This document shows, in pieces, positions 33,958 through 42,670 of a stretch of 64,000 bases of DNA (position 1 is the first letter of the stretch; every line of letters begins with the position of its first letter). Location: contig CAJJNV010000009.1 of the NCBI GenBank assembly GCA_905193225.1, forward strand, positions 1-64,000, read 5' to 3'. The stretch is from an uncultured Oscillospiraceae bacterium. Lineage in GTDB: Bacteria; Bacillota; Clostridia; Oscillospirales; Acutalibacteraceae. The notes below the pieces were generated by a model that did no database searches, was not told the DNA's origin, and saw nothing but the letters and a program-made list of their open reading frames with translations. A program made the position numbers and the translations under genes.

Positions 33958-36195
33958 ATGAAAAGAATTATAGCAACACTTATTGCCGTAATGCTTCTGT
34001 TTTCGGTTTTCAGCGCCATAAACGTTTCGGCCGACATCGGATACGGCAATATTGACAAAAAAGACGGCGTTACCGTCAGCGATGCTCTTCTTGCTCTTCA
34101 GGCTTCTGTTAAGATGCTCGAGCTTGATGAGGAACAGCTCAACCTGGCGAGAGTAAACGGCGAAACAGAAGTCACCGTAAAGGATGCTCTTCTCATACTT
34201 CAGTATGCCGTAGGTTTGCTCACCGAGTTCCCGCTTAAAGCTCCCACCGTCAATGAAACCATCCTTGACAACGGAGCTTATACCGAGGATCCCACCGCCG
34301 ACAACAGTTTTGTTCTCGACATTTCCAACCTCGACCGCAATACCCTCTATGTCATTTCCAGCCGTGCAAACGGAACCATGACCGCCGAGGATATGCGCCT
34401 TGTTGCCAGTCTTCAGGGACTCATCAACCGTTCCTACGGAATGGACTATAAACATACCACCATGCTTATGCTTTCCAACGATGATTCCGACGGATTCTGG
34501 TCGAGACAGCTGAGAAACAACGGCGTTACCGCTGAGATTACAACCGTTAAGCAGCTTAACGATCTCGAAGACTTCTACAACACCTTCAAAGAGCAGCTGC
34601 TTTATTGCGGTATGACCGTTTGGGATCCCAAGGTTCCCGCAACTGCCAATGTTGCAACCACCGTTTGCGGTGCAGACGGTTACCTTCCCGCCATGAAGGG
34701 CGGCGCCGTTTATAACAAGCTTACCGAGCTTGGCGTTGAGGTTAAGCTTGACCTCTGTGACAAATTTACCGGCGTTGAAGGCACCAAGATTGTCGACACC
34801 GATATTGACAGCTCGGGCAGTAAGAAATGCGACGCATATCTCTGGGCTCTCGAAAAATATATGGACAGATGCTCTGCCAACTACATTGCCTACATCCTTG
34901 ACGGACTCAATGTTGTTCCCGGCAGCGAATTCTATAAGGCTGACTTTGAAGACGATGTATCGACCCTCAACGTCGACTATCTTATCGCCCGTCACGCCTT
35001 CTGCTTCGACCTTAATCCCAACCCCGATAAGAAGGAAATTGTTTGTGACGATCCCGACCAGCCTGCCGGAACCGACCACGATACTATGATTAAAATAATG
35101 AAGGCAAGATACGATCGTGCAAACGGCGAGATCGGCCAGGTTCTCGGATTCCCCCCCTGGTGGGAGAAATATACCACCTATAACCCCACCGGCGGAGAAC
35201 CTAGAGGCCGCCTTGCTCCTAACGAGATTGAGTGGCTCTACTGCCAGTACAGCACCAGCTACAACCTCGCCATGGAAGCCGACGCTGCTTCTCCCTGCGC
35301 TATGAGTAACGGCTCTATGCTTTACAAATATCGCTCCACCCTTACCGAATTTAAGAACAATAATCAACCTGCTGAGACCATCGAATATGATTCCAGCAAG
35401 ACCTACTATACTCTTTATGTCGGAGACTATGACTCCTCCGCCTGGATGAAGAAATATGTTGCCAGCTACTGGAGAGACGGAACCAACACCAGCATTCCGC
35501 TTTTGTGGTGCTTCAACCCCAACCTCTCTCAGCGTATTCCGATCGTTTGGGACTATGTATATTCGCATATGAGTGCTAACGATTACATTTCTTCGGGCGA
35601 AGGTGCCGGATACACTATGCCTAAGAACTTCCTCAGGAACGCCGAAACCAAGGAAAACAGAGCATATGAAGAGGGAATGGGCAGGTGGATTGCCTACAAC
35701 CAGAAGTACAATGATCTCTTCAACATCGACATTACCGGATTTATCATCGAGACCGGCAAGAACAGCAACATTCCGATCAACGACGTATTCAAGGCATACA
35801 GCCAGTTCTCGCCCGTCGGCGCATTCCACAACGACAATGCCAAGCGCCTTATGAAATACGGCGACACTCCCTTTGTCTACCTCTTCAATGAAATCACCTT
35901 TACCGACAAGGACAATGACGGCAACAACGTCAACTCCAACGCAGAAAAGGTTGACTACACCAATGACAATATGGTCAGAGTGTTCAAGAGCATGAAACAG
36001 TATGACCGTTCGATGAAGGGTTTCTCGGCTTACAGAACCATCTGTCAGTCGCCCATCGGAATCAAGAAGCTCATAACCGCATATGAGGATTACATTGCCG
36101 AGACAACCGGTGAGAGCGGAACCTATAAGTATGTCGACGCTTACACCTTCTTCAACTTTGTTAAGAATCATGCTCCCGTTACCGAGATTCAGTAA
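33958..36195 (+). CDS. Secreted GxGYxYP-type protein with N-terminal dockerin
   Basis: A 745-residue extracellular protein. Signal peptide (1-24), then an N-terminal dockerin (about 28-95) with degenerate Ca2+ loops (NIDKKDGVTVSD, RVNGETEVTVKD). The rest matches the GxGYxYP family, putative glycosidases: LQGLINR, WSRQLRNNG, FPPWWEKY, MSNGSMLYK, YYTLYVGDYDSSAWMKK and the family-defining type of YRDGT-like segment (YWRDGT), plus GEGAGYTMP. The ATG at 33958 follows AGGAGG; an in-frame ATG at 33916 is rejected. It uses strongly biased codons, so high expression is likely. Carbohydrate-active role is known only by family prediction. Confidence 0.85.
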   Translation: MKRIIATLIAVMLLFSVFSAINVSADIGYGNIDKKDGVTVSDALLALQASVKMLELDEEQLNLARVNGETEVTVKDALLILQYAVGLLTEFPLKAPTVNETILDNGAYTEDPTADNSFVLDISNLDRNTLYVISSRANGTMTAEDMRLVASLQGLINRSYGMDYKHTTMLMLSNDDSDGFWSRQLRNNGVTAEITTVKQLNDLEDFYNTFKEQLLYCGMTVWDPKVPATANVATTVCGADGYLPAMKGGAVYNKLTELGVEVKLDLCDKFTGVEGTKIVDTDIDSSGSKKCDAYLWALEKYMDRCSANYIAYILDGLNVVPGSEFYKADFEDDVSTLNVDYLIARHAFCFDLNPNPDKKEIVCDDPDQPAGTDHDTMIKIMKARYDRANGEIGQVLGFPPWWEKYTTYNPTGGEPRGRLAPNEIEWLYCQYSTSYNLAMEADAASPCAMSNGSMLYKYRSTLTEFKNNNQPAETIEYDSSKTYYTLYVGDYDSSAWMKKYVASYWRDGTNTSIPLLWCFNPNLSQRIPIVWDYVYSHMSANDYISSGEGAGYTMPKNFLRNAETKENRAYEEGMGRWIAYNQKYNDLFNIDITGFIIETGKNSNIPINDVFKAYSQFSPVGAFHNDNAKRLMKYGDTPFVYLFNEITFTDKDNDGNNVNSNAEKVDYTNDNMVRVFKSMKQYDRSMKGFSAYRTICQSPIGIKKLITAYEDYIAETTGESGTYKYVDAYTFFNFVKNHAPVTEIQ

Positions 36196-36224
36196 TTAAG
36201 CATTGATTTAAAAGCTAACAAAAG

Positions 36225-36253
36225 GCCCTTCTCGTTTTGAGGAGGGCTTTTTT
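36225..36253 (+). terminator. Terminator of the GxGYxYP gene
   Basis: GCCCTTCTC pairs with GAGGAGGGC, followed by six T. Confidence 0.85.
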
Positions 36254-36387
36254 GCGCCTTTGCTTTGTTTGTTGTGTTATTATTTTATTTAAACAACATT
36301 TTCTAAATTGTCAATACAGGTCAAAACACATCAAATCAATTCTGCGAAAAGCCGAAGAACCTTGTAAAAAGCGCAAGTTTTTCGTGG

Positions 36388-36664
36388 TTAACCATAACGC
36401 ACATATCCGAACACGCCTGAAATGGCCTATTAACGGTGCTTTTCGGCTTGTCGTCGTCCATAGGCGTTAGCCTTATGAACTCCTCCACACCGAAAATCCC
36501 TCATTACTACACTCATTTCAGGTCGAAGAATTTTGTCGGTAAGAAAAATGCTCAGATACAAGGCAAAAGCGCAGTTCATCCTATCGGATTAACGAGCATT
36601 TTAACGCAGTATATGGGGATTTTTCTCCGCCAAAATCGCGTTCGTATGTGTGCGCTATGGTTAA
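36388..36664. mobile_element. MITE-like element with 28-bp inverted ends
   Basis: The left end TTAACCATAACGCACATA (36388 onward) is an inverted match to the right end (…TGCGCTATGGTTAA, up to 36664): 24 of 28 bases pair. The 277-bp element carries an inner inverted repeat CCTGAAATG/CATTTCAGG (36416-36424, 36514-36522). Its right 146 bp (36519-36664) recur at 62734-62879 at about 90 percent identity. No transposase is encoded. It directly truncates a HAD-like gene start. Confidence 0.7.
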
Positions 36665-36713
36665 CGTCAAGGTCGGTGAAAATTGCCTTGTATTTTGTGT
36701 TTTCGGTAATCAT
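36665..36713 (-). pseudogene. Severed 5' end of a HAD-superfamily hydrolase gene
   Basis: On the minus strand, AGGAGG is followed by ATG at 36713 and 16 codons reading MITENTKYKAIFTDLD. This is the start of a HAD (Cof-type) phosphatase, whose DxD motif should continue GTLL. Instead the reading runs straight into the inverted end of the MITE-like element. TATAAT is present upstream on the same strand. The rest of the gene is not found on the far side of the element. Confidence 0.6.
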
Positions 36714-36771
36714 AATCGTACCTCCTTTTTTGATAAAATGATTATAACACAAAAAACAACGAAAAAATGTG

Positions 36772-36800
36772 TTGATTTATGTTTGAAAAGGTGCTATAAT
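36772..36800 (+). promoter_or_regulatory. Promoter of the deoR-type regulator
   Basis: TTGATT (36772-36777), 17-bp spacer, TATAAT (36795-36800). Confidence 0.7.
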
Positions 36801-36845
36801 GGATAAAACGATGTTTTAATAAACATTTCGGGAGGGCAGGCCAAC

Positions 36846-37625
36846 TTGGATCAGCAAAACGAACTATCGGGAATTGCCCGTCGGGAAGAGCTTTGCCGTA
36901 TCATAAGGGAAAAGGGGCAGATAACCGTCAGGCAGGCCTCCGAGATATTTGATGTATCGGATATGACCGTTCGGCGGGATTTCCATCTTCTCGAACAGCA
37001 GGGAATCGTGTCACTGTTTCACGGAGGCGCCCGCATACGTCCTTTCGGACAGAATTTTCAAGGGCACCTTGATTGTAAGGAGCGGCTTTATCCTGCAAAA
37101 AGGGCCATTGCATCGGCTGCGGCCAAGCATATATCCGAAAATGATGTCGTTTACTTTGACACTTCCACGACGGTTACTCTTATGCTAAGATTTATTGCCG
37201 ATGTGAGCTTTACGGCAGTGACCGGATCGGTATCGGTAATAAACGAGTGCCTTGCCAATCGGCGCATAAAGCTTTATATTGCCCCCGGGCTTTATAAAGA
37301 GCGGTACGGAGGAAGTCTTGATTATTCAACGGCTGAATATCTCTCATCCATAAAATTCGACAAAGCATTTTTCGGTGCGTCGGCAATCGATCCTGTGTTT
37401 GGAGTGTCCTCGGGAGAGGAAAGCGAGAGTGCTGTGAAAAAGTGTGTAATGCGAAACAGCGAAAAGAAATTTCTTCTTGTCGATAACAGTAAATTTATGA
37501 AAAAGAATATGATAAAGTACGGTAATCTTTCGGAATTCACCGAAATTTTCTCCGATTCCGGCCTTGACGGCGAGATCCGCAGGGCCGTGGAAAAAAATAA
37601 AGGCAGCTTGCGCATTTGCTATTAA
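36846..37625 (+). CDS. DeoR/GlpR family transcriptional regulator
   Basis: A 259-residue regulator. The N-terminal DeoR-type helix-turn-helix (about 10-60) reads RREELCRIIREKGQITVRQASEIFDVSDMTVRRDFHLLEQQGIVSLFHGGARI; the C-terminal part is the sugar-phosphate sensing DeoRC domain (YFDTSTTVTLML, KAFFGASAID). These regulators usually repress carbohydrate operons and respond to a sugar phosphate. The start is TTG with GGGAGGG upstream. It is not followed by sugar genes, so its target is elsewhere. Confidence 0.92.
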   Translation: MDQQNELSGIARREELCRIIREKGQITVRQASEIFDVSDMTVRRDFHLLEQQGIVSLFHGGARIRPFGQNFQGHLDCKERLYPAKRAIASAAAKHISENDVVYFDTSTTVTLMLRFIADVSFTAVTGSVSVINECLANRRIKLYIAPGLYKERYGGSLDYSTAEYLSSIKFDKAFFGASAIDPVFGVSSGEESESAVKKCVMRNSEKKFLLVDNSKFMKKNMIKYGNLSEFTEIFSDSGLDGEIRRAVEKNKGSLRICY

Positions 37626-37647
37626 GTTAGCGGATTTGGGCATACAG

Positions 37648-37685
37648 AAAGCGGACATTTCTTAATGAGATGTCCGCTTTTGTTT
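37648..37685 (+). terminator. Terminator of the deoR-type gene
   Basis: AAAGCGGACAT pairs with ATGTCCGCTTT, followed by a T run. Confidence 0.8.
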
Positions 37686-37704
37686 ATATGGAATTTAAAA
37701 AGAA

Positions 37705-39891
37705 TTATCTTCTTCTGCGGTCGCCGTTACGGTCGCCGTGGTCGCGGCGGCGGGGAGGACGGCGGGTGTCGCTGACCTCGTTTTCCGGAACGGCACCTTC
37801 AATTTCGATGAGAGCGTTTCTTCTCGAAAGATTGATTCTGCCCTGATCGTCTATTTCAAGAACCTGAACGATGACCTCATCGCCTACCTGAACCACCGAT
37901 TCCACCGAATCAACGCGTTTTACGTCAAGGTGGCTGATGTGTACAAGGCCTTCCTTACCGGGGGCAATTTCAACAAATGCACCGAAGGGCATAATTCTTG
38001 TGACCTTGCCCTTGTAGATGGCACCGATTTCGGGGTCCTTGGCAATGGTCTCGACAATCTGGAGAGCGCGTTTGCAATCATTGATGTCGATGGCCTGAAT
38101 GTATACCATTCCGTCCTCTTCAATGTCGATGTTAACGTTGCAGTCTGCACAGATCTTCTGAATGACCTTTCCGCCCGAACCGATAACCTCGCGGATCTTG
38201 TCCACGTCGATCTTGGTTGAAAGCATCTTAGGAGCGTATTTGGAAAGCTCTTTGCGGGGGGCGGGGATGGCCTTGAGCATAACCTCGTCGAGGATGTAGT
38301 TGCGGGCCTTGTGGGTCTTGGCAAGAGCCTCTTTAATGATCTCGGGGGTCAGGCCGTCGATCTTAAGGTCCATCTGGATGGCGGTAATGCCTTCCTTGGT
38401 TCCGGCAACCTTAAAGTCCATATCACCGAAGAAGTCCTCAAGTCCCTGAATGTCGACCATGGTCATAAAGCGGTCGCCCTCGGTTATAAGGCCGCAGGAA
38501 ATTCCGGCGACGGGAGCCTTGATGGGTACGCCTGCATCCATAAGAGCAAGTGTGGAACCGCAGATGGAAGCCTGGGAGGTGGAACCGTTGGAAGAAAGAA
38601 CTTCCGAAACAAGGCGGAGGGTATAGGGAAACTCCTTCTCGTCGGGAATTACCGGAACGAGAGCACGCTCGGCAAGGGCACCGTGACCGATCTCGCGACG
38701 GCCGGGGCCGCGGCTGGGACGGGTCTCACCAACCGAGTAGGAGGGGAAATTGTACTGATGCATATAACGCTTGGTTTCCTCATCGTCAAGTCCGTCGAGG
38801 ATCTGGGCATCTCTGATCTGACCTAAGGTAACGGTGGTCAGAACCTGGGTCTGGCCTCTGGTGAAGAGACCGGTGCCGTGAACGCGGGGAAGAAGTCCCA
38901 CTTCGGCAGCCAGAGGACGCATTTCATCGATTCCGCGTCCGTCAACACGTTTGCCGTCGTCGAGCAGCCAGCGGCGCACAACGAATTTCTGCAATTTATA
39001 GAGGCAGTCGTCAAGCTTTTCGATTTCCTCGGGATATTTCTCGTCCAGTTTTTCGTGAACTTCGGCATAGATGGGCAGCAGAGCCTCGTCGCGGACGCGC
39101 TTGTCGTCGGTGTCGAGAGCTACGCGCACCTTGTCGATGGCAATGGCCTCAACATCCTCGTACATTTCGTGAGAAGGATCATTGGAGGGAAATTCCATCT
39201 TGGGAACACCCACTTCTTCTCTGATCTTCTTGATAAATTCAATGACCTGCTGGTTGGCCTTGTGACCGAACATAATGGCGTCGAACATCTCTTCGTCGGT
39301 GACCTGGTCGGCACCGGCTTCGATCATTGCCACCTTCTTATCGGTAGAGGCGACGGTAACCGCCATACGGGATTTTTTCTGCTGTTCGGAAGTGGGATTG
39401 ATGACAAACTGTCCGTCAATCATTCCGACGCTGACTCCGCTGATAGGTCCGTTAAAGGGAATCTTGGAAATGGTTACGGCAATGGAAGCGCCGATCATAG
39501 CAATGGTTTCAGGGGGACAATCGGGATCAACCGACATAACGGTTGTGACTATCGAAACGTCGTTTCTCATATCCTTGGGGAAGAGGGGACGCATGGGACG
39601 GTCGATAACGCGGGAAGACAGAATGGCCTTCTCGGTGGGACGGCCTTCGCGGCGCAGGAAGGAACCGGGGATTCTGCCCACGGCGTAAAGTTTTTCTTCG
39701 TAGTCAACCGAAAGAGGGAAGAAGTCTACACCCTCTCTGGGCTTGTCCGAAATGGTGGCCACACAGTGCACGGCGGTTTCGCCGTAACGGATCATACACT
39801 CGCCGGAGGCCAGCTGGGCGAGCTTGCCGGTTTCGACAACCAAAGGACGGCCGGCAAATTCCATCGAAAAGGTTTTTGCATTTTCAAACAT
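37705..39891 (-). CDS. pnp: Polyribonucleotide nucleotidyltransferase (PNPase)
   Basis: A 728-residue phosphorolytic 3'-5' exoribonuclease and degradosome enzyme. Two RNase PH domains (FAGRPLVVETGKLAQLASG; HGTGLFTRGQTQVLTTVTLG), a KH domain (DKIREVIGSGGKVIQKI) and an S1 domain (GAIYKGKVTRIMPFGAFVEIAPGKEGLVHIS) are in the standard order. The tail is Arg/Asp-rich (RRPPRRRDHGDRNGDRRRR). The start at 39891 is preceded by GGAGG. It follows rpsO, the universal pairing, and has a long hairpin leader of the type cleaved by RNase III in pnp autoregulation. Confidence 0.97.
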   Translation of the reverse strand: MFENAKTFSMEFAGRPLVVETGKLAQLASGECMIRYGETAVHCVATISDKPREGVDFFPLSVDYEEKLYAVGRIPGSFLRREGRPTEKAILSSRVIDRPMRPLFPKDMRNDVSIVTTVMSVDPDCPPETIAMIGASIAVTISKIPFNGPISGVSVGMIDGQFVINPTSEQQKKSRMAVTVASTDKKVAMIEAGADQVTDEEMFDAIMFGHKANQQVIEFIKKIREEVGVPKMEFPSNDPSHEMYEDVEAIAIDKVRVALDTDDKRVRDEALLPIYAEVHEKLDEKYPEEIEKLDDCLYKLQKFVVRRWLLDDGKRVDGRGIDEMRPLAAEVGLLPRVHGTGLFTRGQTQVLTTVTLGQIRDAQILDGLDDEETKRYMHQYNFPSYSVGETRPSRGPGRREIGHGALAERALVPVIPDEKEFPYTLRLVSEVLSSNGSTSQASICGSTLALMDAGVPIKAPVAGISCGLITEGDRFMTMVDIQGLEDFFGDMDFKVAGTKEGITAIQMDLKIDGLTPEIIKEALAKTHKARNYILDEVMLKAIPAPRKELSKYAPKMLSTKIDVDKIREVIGSGGKVIQKICADCNVNIDIEEDGMVYIQAIDINDCKRALQIVETIAKDPEIGAIYKGKVTRIMPFGAFVEIAPGKEGLVHISHLDVKRVDSVESVVQVGDEVIVQVLEIDDQGRINLSRRNALIEIEGAVPENEVSDTRRPPRRRDHGDRNGDRRRR

Positions 39892-39914
39892 TTTATTTTC
39901 CTCCAAATTTTATT

Positions 39915-40016
39915 TCCGAGGAATCCTTGCCGCTTTAGCAATAAACACATTGTCCGTTTGGAAAAGGGCCTTCGGGCAATCTGTTCACTGCTAAAAAACA
40001 ACGCGGAATCCCTCGG
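39915..40016 (-). promoter_or_regulatory. Long hairpin leader of pnp
   Basis: On the minus strand, CCGAGGGATTCC ... TTTAGCA pairs with TGCTAAA ... GGATTCCTCGG, forming a long interrupted stem of about 100 nt just before the pnp ribosome binding site. In E. coli an analogous leader stem is cut by RNase III and then by PNPase itself; the same control is inferred here. Confidence 0.65.
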
Positions 40017-40056
40017 ATGGTATTTTAAAACCAAAAGGTTTTTTAACAGGTGAAAA

Positions 40057-40082
40057 CGGGCGGACAAATTAAAGTCCGCCCG
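40057..40082 (-). terminator. Terminator between rpsO and pnp
   Basis: CGGGCGGAC and GTCCGCCCG form a perfect 9-bp stem followed by TTTT on the minus strand, so pnp receives read-through or has its own promoter. Confidence 0.75.
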
Positions 40083-40094
40083 AATTTTAAGCTA

Positions 40095-40358
40095 TTACTT
40101 ACGGATACCGAGTCTTGCAATGATAGAACGATATCTTTCAATGTCCTTCTTCTGGAGGTATGCCAAAAGATTGCGGCGATGACCGACCATTTTGAGCAGT
40201 CCGCGGCGGGAATGATGATCCTTCTTGTGGACCTTCAGATGCTCGTTGAGCTCGTTGATGCGGTTGGTCAGAACGGCGATCTGCACTTCGGGAGAACCGG
40301 TATCGCCTTCGTGAGTGGCATACTCTTTGATGATAGCTGTTTTCTGTTCGTTTGTCAT
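40095..40358 (-). CDS. rpsO: 30S ribosomal protein S15
   Basis: An 87-residue S15, standard length, with hallmark segments [24 protein letters not shown] and [11 protein letters not shown]. It binds 16S rRNA early in 30S assembly. The ATG at 40358 is preceded by a GAGGTG site (TTTGAGGTGAAAAAA on the minus strand); an in-frame upstream start at 40448 is rejected. It precedes pnp, as in most bacteria. Confidence 0.98.
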   Translation of the reverse strand: MTNEQKTAIIKEYATHEGDTGSPEVQIAVLTNRINELNEHLKVHKKDHHSRRGLLKMVGHRRNLLAYLQKKDIERYRSIIARLGIRK

Positions 40359-40497
40359 TTTTTTCACCTCAAATAAATTTTGTCCCGAATCTGAGCGGCG
40401 GGACGGTGATCTCCGCGGCCAAGAATGGGTATTCAGAGCCTTTTTCAAGGCACTTTAGCTAATATAACACAAATGAACCGTTTTGTAAAGACTTTTT

Positions 40498-41673
40498 TTA
40501 AGAAGCGGCGTTTTGTCTTGCCTTGTCGAAGTCGATTTTGTCGGGACTGTAGAATTTGACAAGGGAGGAATTTTCTTTAACACCCAACTCGTCGGCCTTA
40601 GAAGTAAGCATATCCTTGAACTCGTCCGATTTAAGCTCGCTGATAACGGCGTCGTGATATTTTTCACAGTAATACTGATCCTTGGACATATCGTAGAGTA
40701 TAACAAGCTTGAAATCGTCGGTTTCGCCCTCAACGACAATTGCCTTGCCGTATTCAAAGCCGTCGGTCGACTTAAACCCCTTAAAGAGATTGTAGTTGGT
40801 AAGATCGCTGTCGTTTTTGGTATATGCTTTGGCGGTGGCGGTGTAGATGGAGGTGTAGTTGTCGGAGGAGGGAACGGTGGCCGAAGCATCCTTGTCGGTA
40901 GTGCCGGTTTCGGCGGCATACTCGGCTCTGATGGTTTCAAAGGAGGTACCGTTGTTTATGCGGTCGGCATATGCTTGGAGCTTGGCCTTGGCGGCTTCTC
41001 TCTGCTCGTCGGTAACGGCGGTGGAGTTTCCGCTCTCGTCATATGTGGCCGAAAGCTTGTTGTCAAGGTGGTCGGCAAGTACGGCATAATCGTTGATGCC
41101 TGCGGCTACTTCCTCATCGGAAACGGCCTTGCTTCCGCTTCCGGGAACGGCTTCGTCTGCCTTGCCGTAGTAGAACTTAAAAAGCTTGGAATAAAGGAAA
41201 TTGTACCTCATGGTTTCCTTGTAGGTGTTAAAGCTTACGCCGCTCTGTTCGTAAAGAATCTTTACACCCTGATTCTCCCAATATGCGTTGGCATACTGAT
41301 CGGCGGTGTCTTCTTCTGCAACAGAAAGGGTGATGTTATTTTCTTTGCAAAGCTTCATAACGGCGCCGTATTCTCTGCAAAACTCATTTGTTTTCTGATT
41401 GATCCACTCAATGCGGGAGGTTCCGTCCTCGGGATGGGTGAGATCGTTGAAATAGGAATAGCTTACATTGCTGGGGACGCTTGTGTCGGGATCGGCGCTT
41501 ACGTCGGATATAAACTGATTGTAGGCATTGTACTGGAAGGCGAGATAAAGGCCGGAATCGATTTTTGTTTCACCCACGGTCATAACCGTTTCGCCCTTTT
41601 TGTGGCAGGCGGCAAAGGAAAGAATGACCGCGACCGAAAGCAGAACGGCCGAAATTGTTTTTAATGCTTTCAT
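40498..41673 (-). CDS. SurA/PrsA-like secretion chaperone lipoprotein
   Basis: A 391-residue lipoprotein. The signal ends in a lipobox-like SFAAC (Cys23) and is followed by HKKGETVMTVGETKIDSGLY, the start of a SurA/PrsA N-terminal chaperone domain, then long helices. A parvulin (PPIase) core is not obvious, so the protein may be a chaperone-only relative. Gene sits between rpsO and a degV gene. It would act outside the membrane on folding of secreted proteins, which are numerous in this window. Assignment to the PrsA/SurA superfamily is moderate. Confidence 0.65.
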   Translation of the reverse strand: MKALKTISAVLLSVAVILSFAACHKKGETVMTVGETKIDSGLYLAFQYNAYNQFISDVSADPDTSVPSNVSYSYFNDLTHPEDGTSRIEWINQKTNEFCREYGAVMKLCKENNITLSVAEEDTADQYANAYWENQGVKILYEQSGVSFNTYKETMRYNFLYSKLFKFYYGKADEAVPGSGSKAVSDEEVAAGINDYAVLADHLDNKLSATYDESGNSTAVTDEQREAAKAKLQAYADRINNGTSFETIRAEYAAETGTTDKDASATVPSSDNYTSIYTATAKAYTKNDSDLTNYNLFKGFKSTDGFEYGKAIVVEGETDDFKLVILYDMSKDQYYCEKYHDAVISELKSDEFKDMLTSKADELGVKENSSLVKFYSPDKIDFDKARQNAAS

Positions 41674-41697
41674 TTTTATTTTCCTCCGAAAAATTGT

Positions 41698-42558
41698 TTA
41701 TTGTTTTTTGTGGGTTCTGAAGAAGAGCACACCGCAGCAGCCCGGTCCGCAGTGGCAGGAAATAACGCAACCGGCGTTGGTTTCGATGACCTCTTTAAAG
41801 GGGGCAATCTTTTTTATTTCCTCAAGGCAGATCTTAACGTGCTCTGGGTTCATTCTCGAATGGGTGAAGAAAATGCGATCGAGAACCACGTCGGACGGGT
41901 CGCCGATCTGTTCTCTTATGTACTGAAGATAACAGTCAAGAATTTTTCCGCGGTATTTTTTCCCCACGACCATCTGATTGTTTTCCACAATAATGCTGGG
42001 ACGGAGCTTTAACAGGTTTGCACCGAATTTGGCGACTCCGGAGCACCTTCCGCCGGCGTGGAGATAATCGAGGGTTTCAATTATAAAGGAAACATCCAGC
42101 CGTTCAACGGCTTCTTCGCACTGCTCTACAACCTCTTTTGCCGAAAGGCCTTTGGCCGCAAGTTCGGCGGCAAGCAGGGCAATGTGACCCGTTCCCGAAG
42201 AAAGATTTTTGGAATTTATAACATAAACTCCTTCTATTTCCTCGGCGGCGAGACAGGCGTTTTGATAAGAGCTTGAAAGAAAACTGCCGATGTTTACGTG
42301 TATGACATCATAGCCTTTTTCGGTCAGCTTTTTGAAAAAGTCAAGATACTCTCCCATGGCGACGGCACTGGACTTTGCAAGCTTGCCGGTTCTGTCGTAA
42401 TATGAGAAAAGATCCTCAGGCGTTGCATCCACTCCGTCGGAATAGCTTTTTCCGTCCATTTCAATGTGCAGAGGGGTAATGGAAATATTGTATTTTTCGA
42501 TAAGCTCGGGTGAAAGATCCGCCGTGCTGTCGGTGGTTATTTTTATGGGCTTAGACAT
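41698..42558 (-). CDS. DegV family fatty-acid-binding protein
   Basis: A 286-residue DegV protein: binds a fatty acid in a two-domain fold. Visible motifs are ITTDSTADLSPELIEKYNI at the N-terminus, SVAMGEYLDFFKKL, INSKNLSSGTGHIAL and GGRCSGVAKFGANLLKLRP. The role may be to present fatty acids to FakA kinases; FakA is not in the window. GGGAGGCGG precedes the start on the minus strand. The C-terminal CHCGPGCCGVLFF motif is atypically Cys-rich. Confidence 0.92.
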   Translation of the reverse strand: MSKPIKITTDSTADLSPELIEKYNISITPLHIEMDGKSYSDGVDATPEDLFSYYDRTGKLAKSSAVAMGEYLDFFKKLTEKGYDVIHVNIGSFLSSSYQNACLAAEEIEGVYVINSKNLSSGTGHIALLAAELAAKGLSAKEVVEQCEEAVERLDVSFIIETLDYLHAGGRCSGVAKFGANLLKLRPSIIVENNQMVVGKKYRGKILDCYLQYIREQIGDPSDVVLDRIFFTHSRMNPEHVKICLEEIKKIAPFKEVIETNAGCVISCHCGPGCCGVLFFRTHKKQ

Positions 42559-42670
42559 ATTCCGCCTCCCTTGTATAAATCTTTCTAATTATATCACCAA
42601 TATTTTTTTATGTCAAGGAAATATATTAGGCAATGCGCCCGCGCAAGCCCTTTTGAGGCTTATTTGCCGT

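Noticed and set aside
33868..36171. A 767-codon open frame on the minus strand opposite the GxGYxYP gene
   Set aside because: It has no ribosome binding site or recognisable domain. The plus strand has a signal peptide, dockerin and family motifs; strong codon bias there leaves the antisense frame open.
36436..36741. A small protein-coding gene within the repeat element at 36.5 kb
   Set aside because: The frame extends beyond the element and has no RBS. Part of it is conserved with the copy at 62.7 kb, so it is recorded as a repeat and not as a gene; coding constraint is only a possibility.
40513..41664. A 383-codon plus-strand frame opposite the PrsA-like lipoprotein gene
   Set aside because: Antisense shadow; the minus-strand gene has an RBS and lipoprotein signal.
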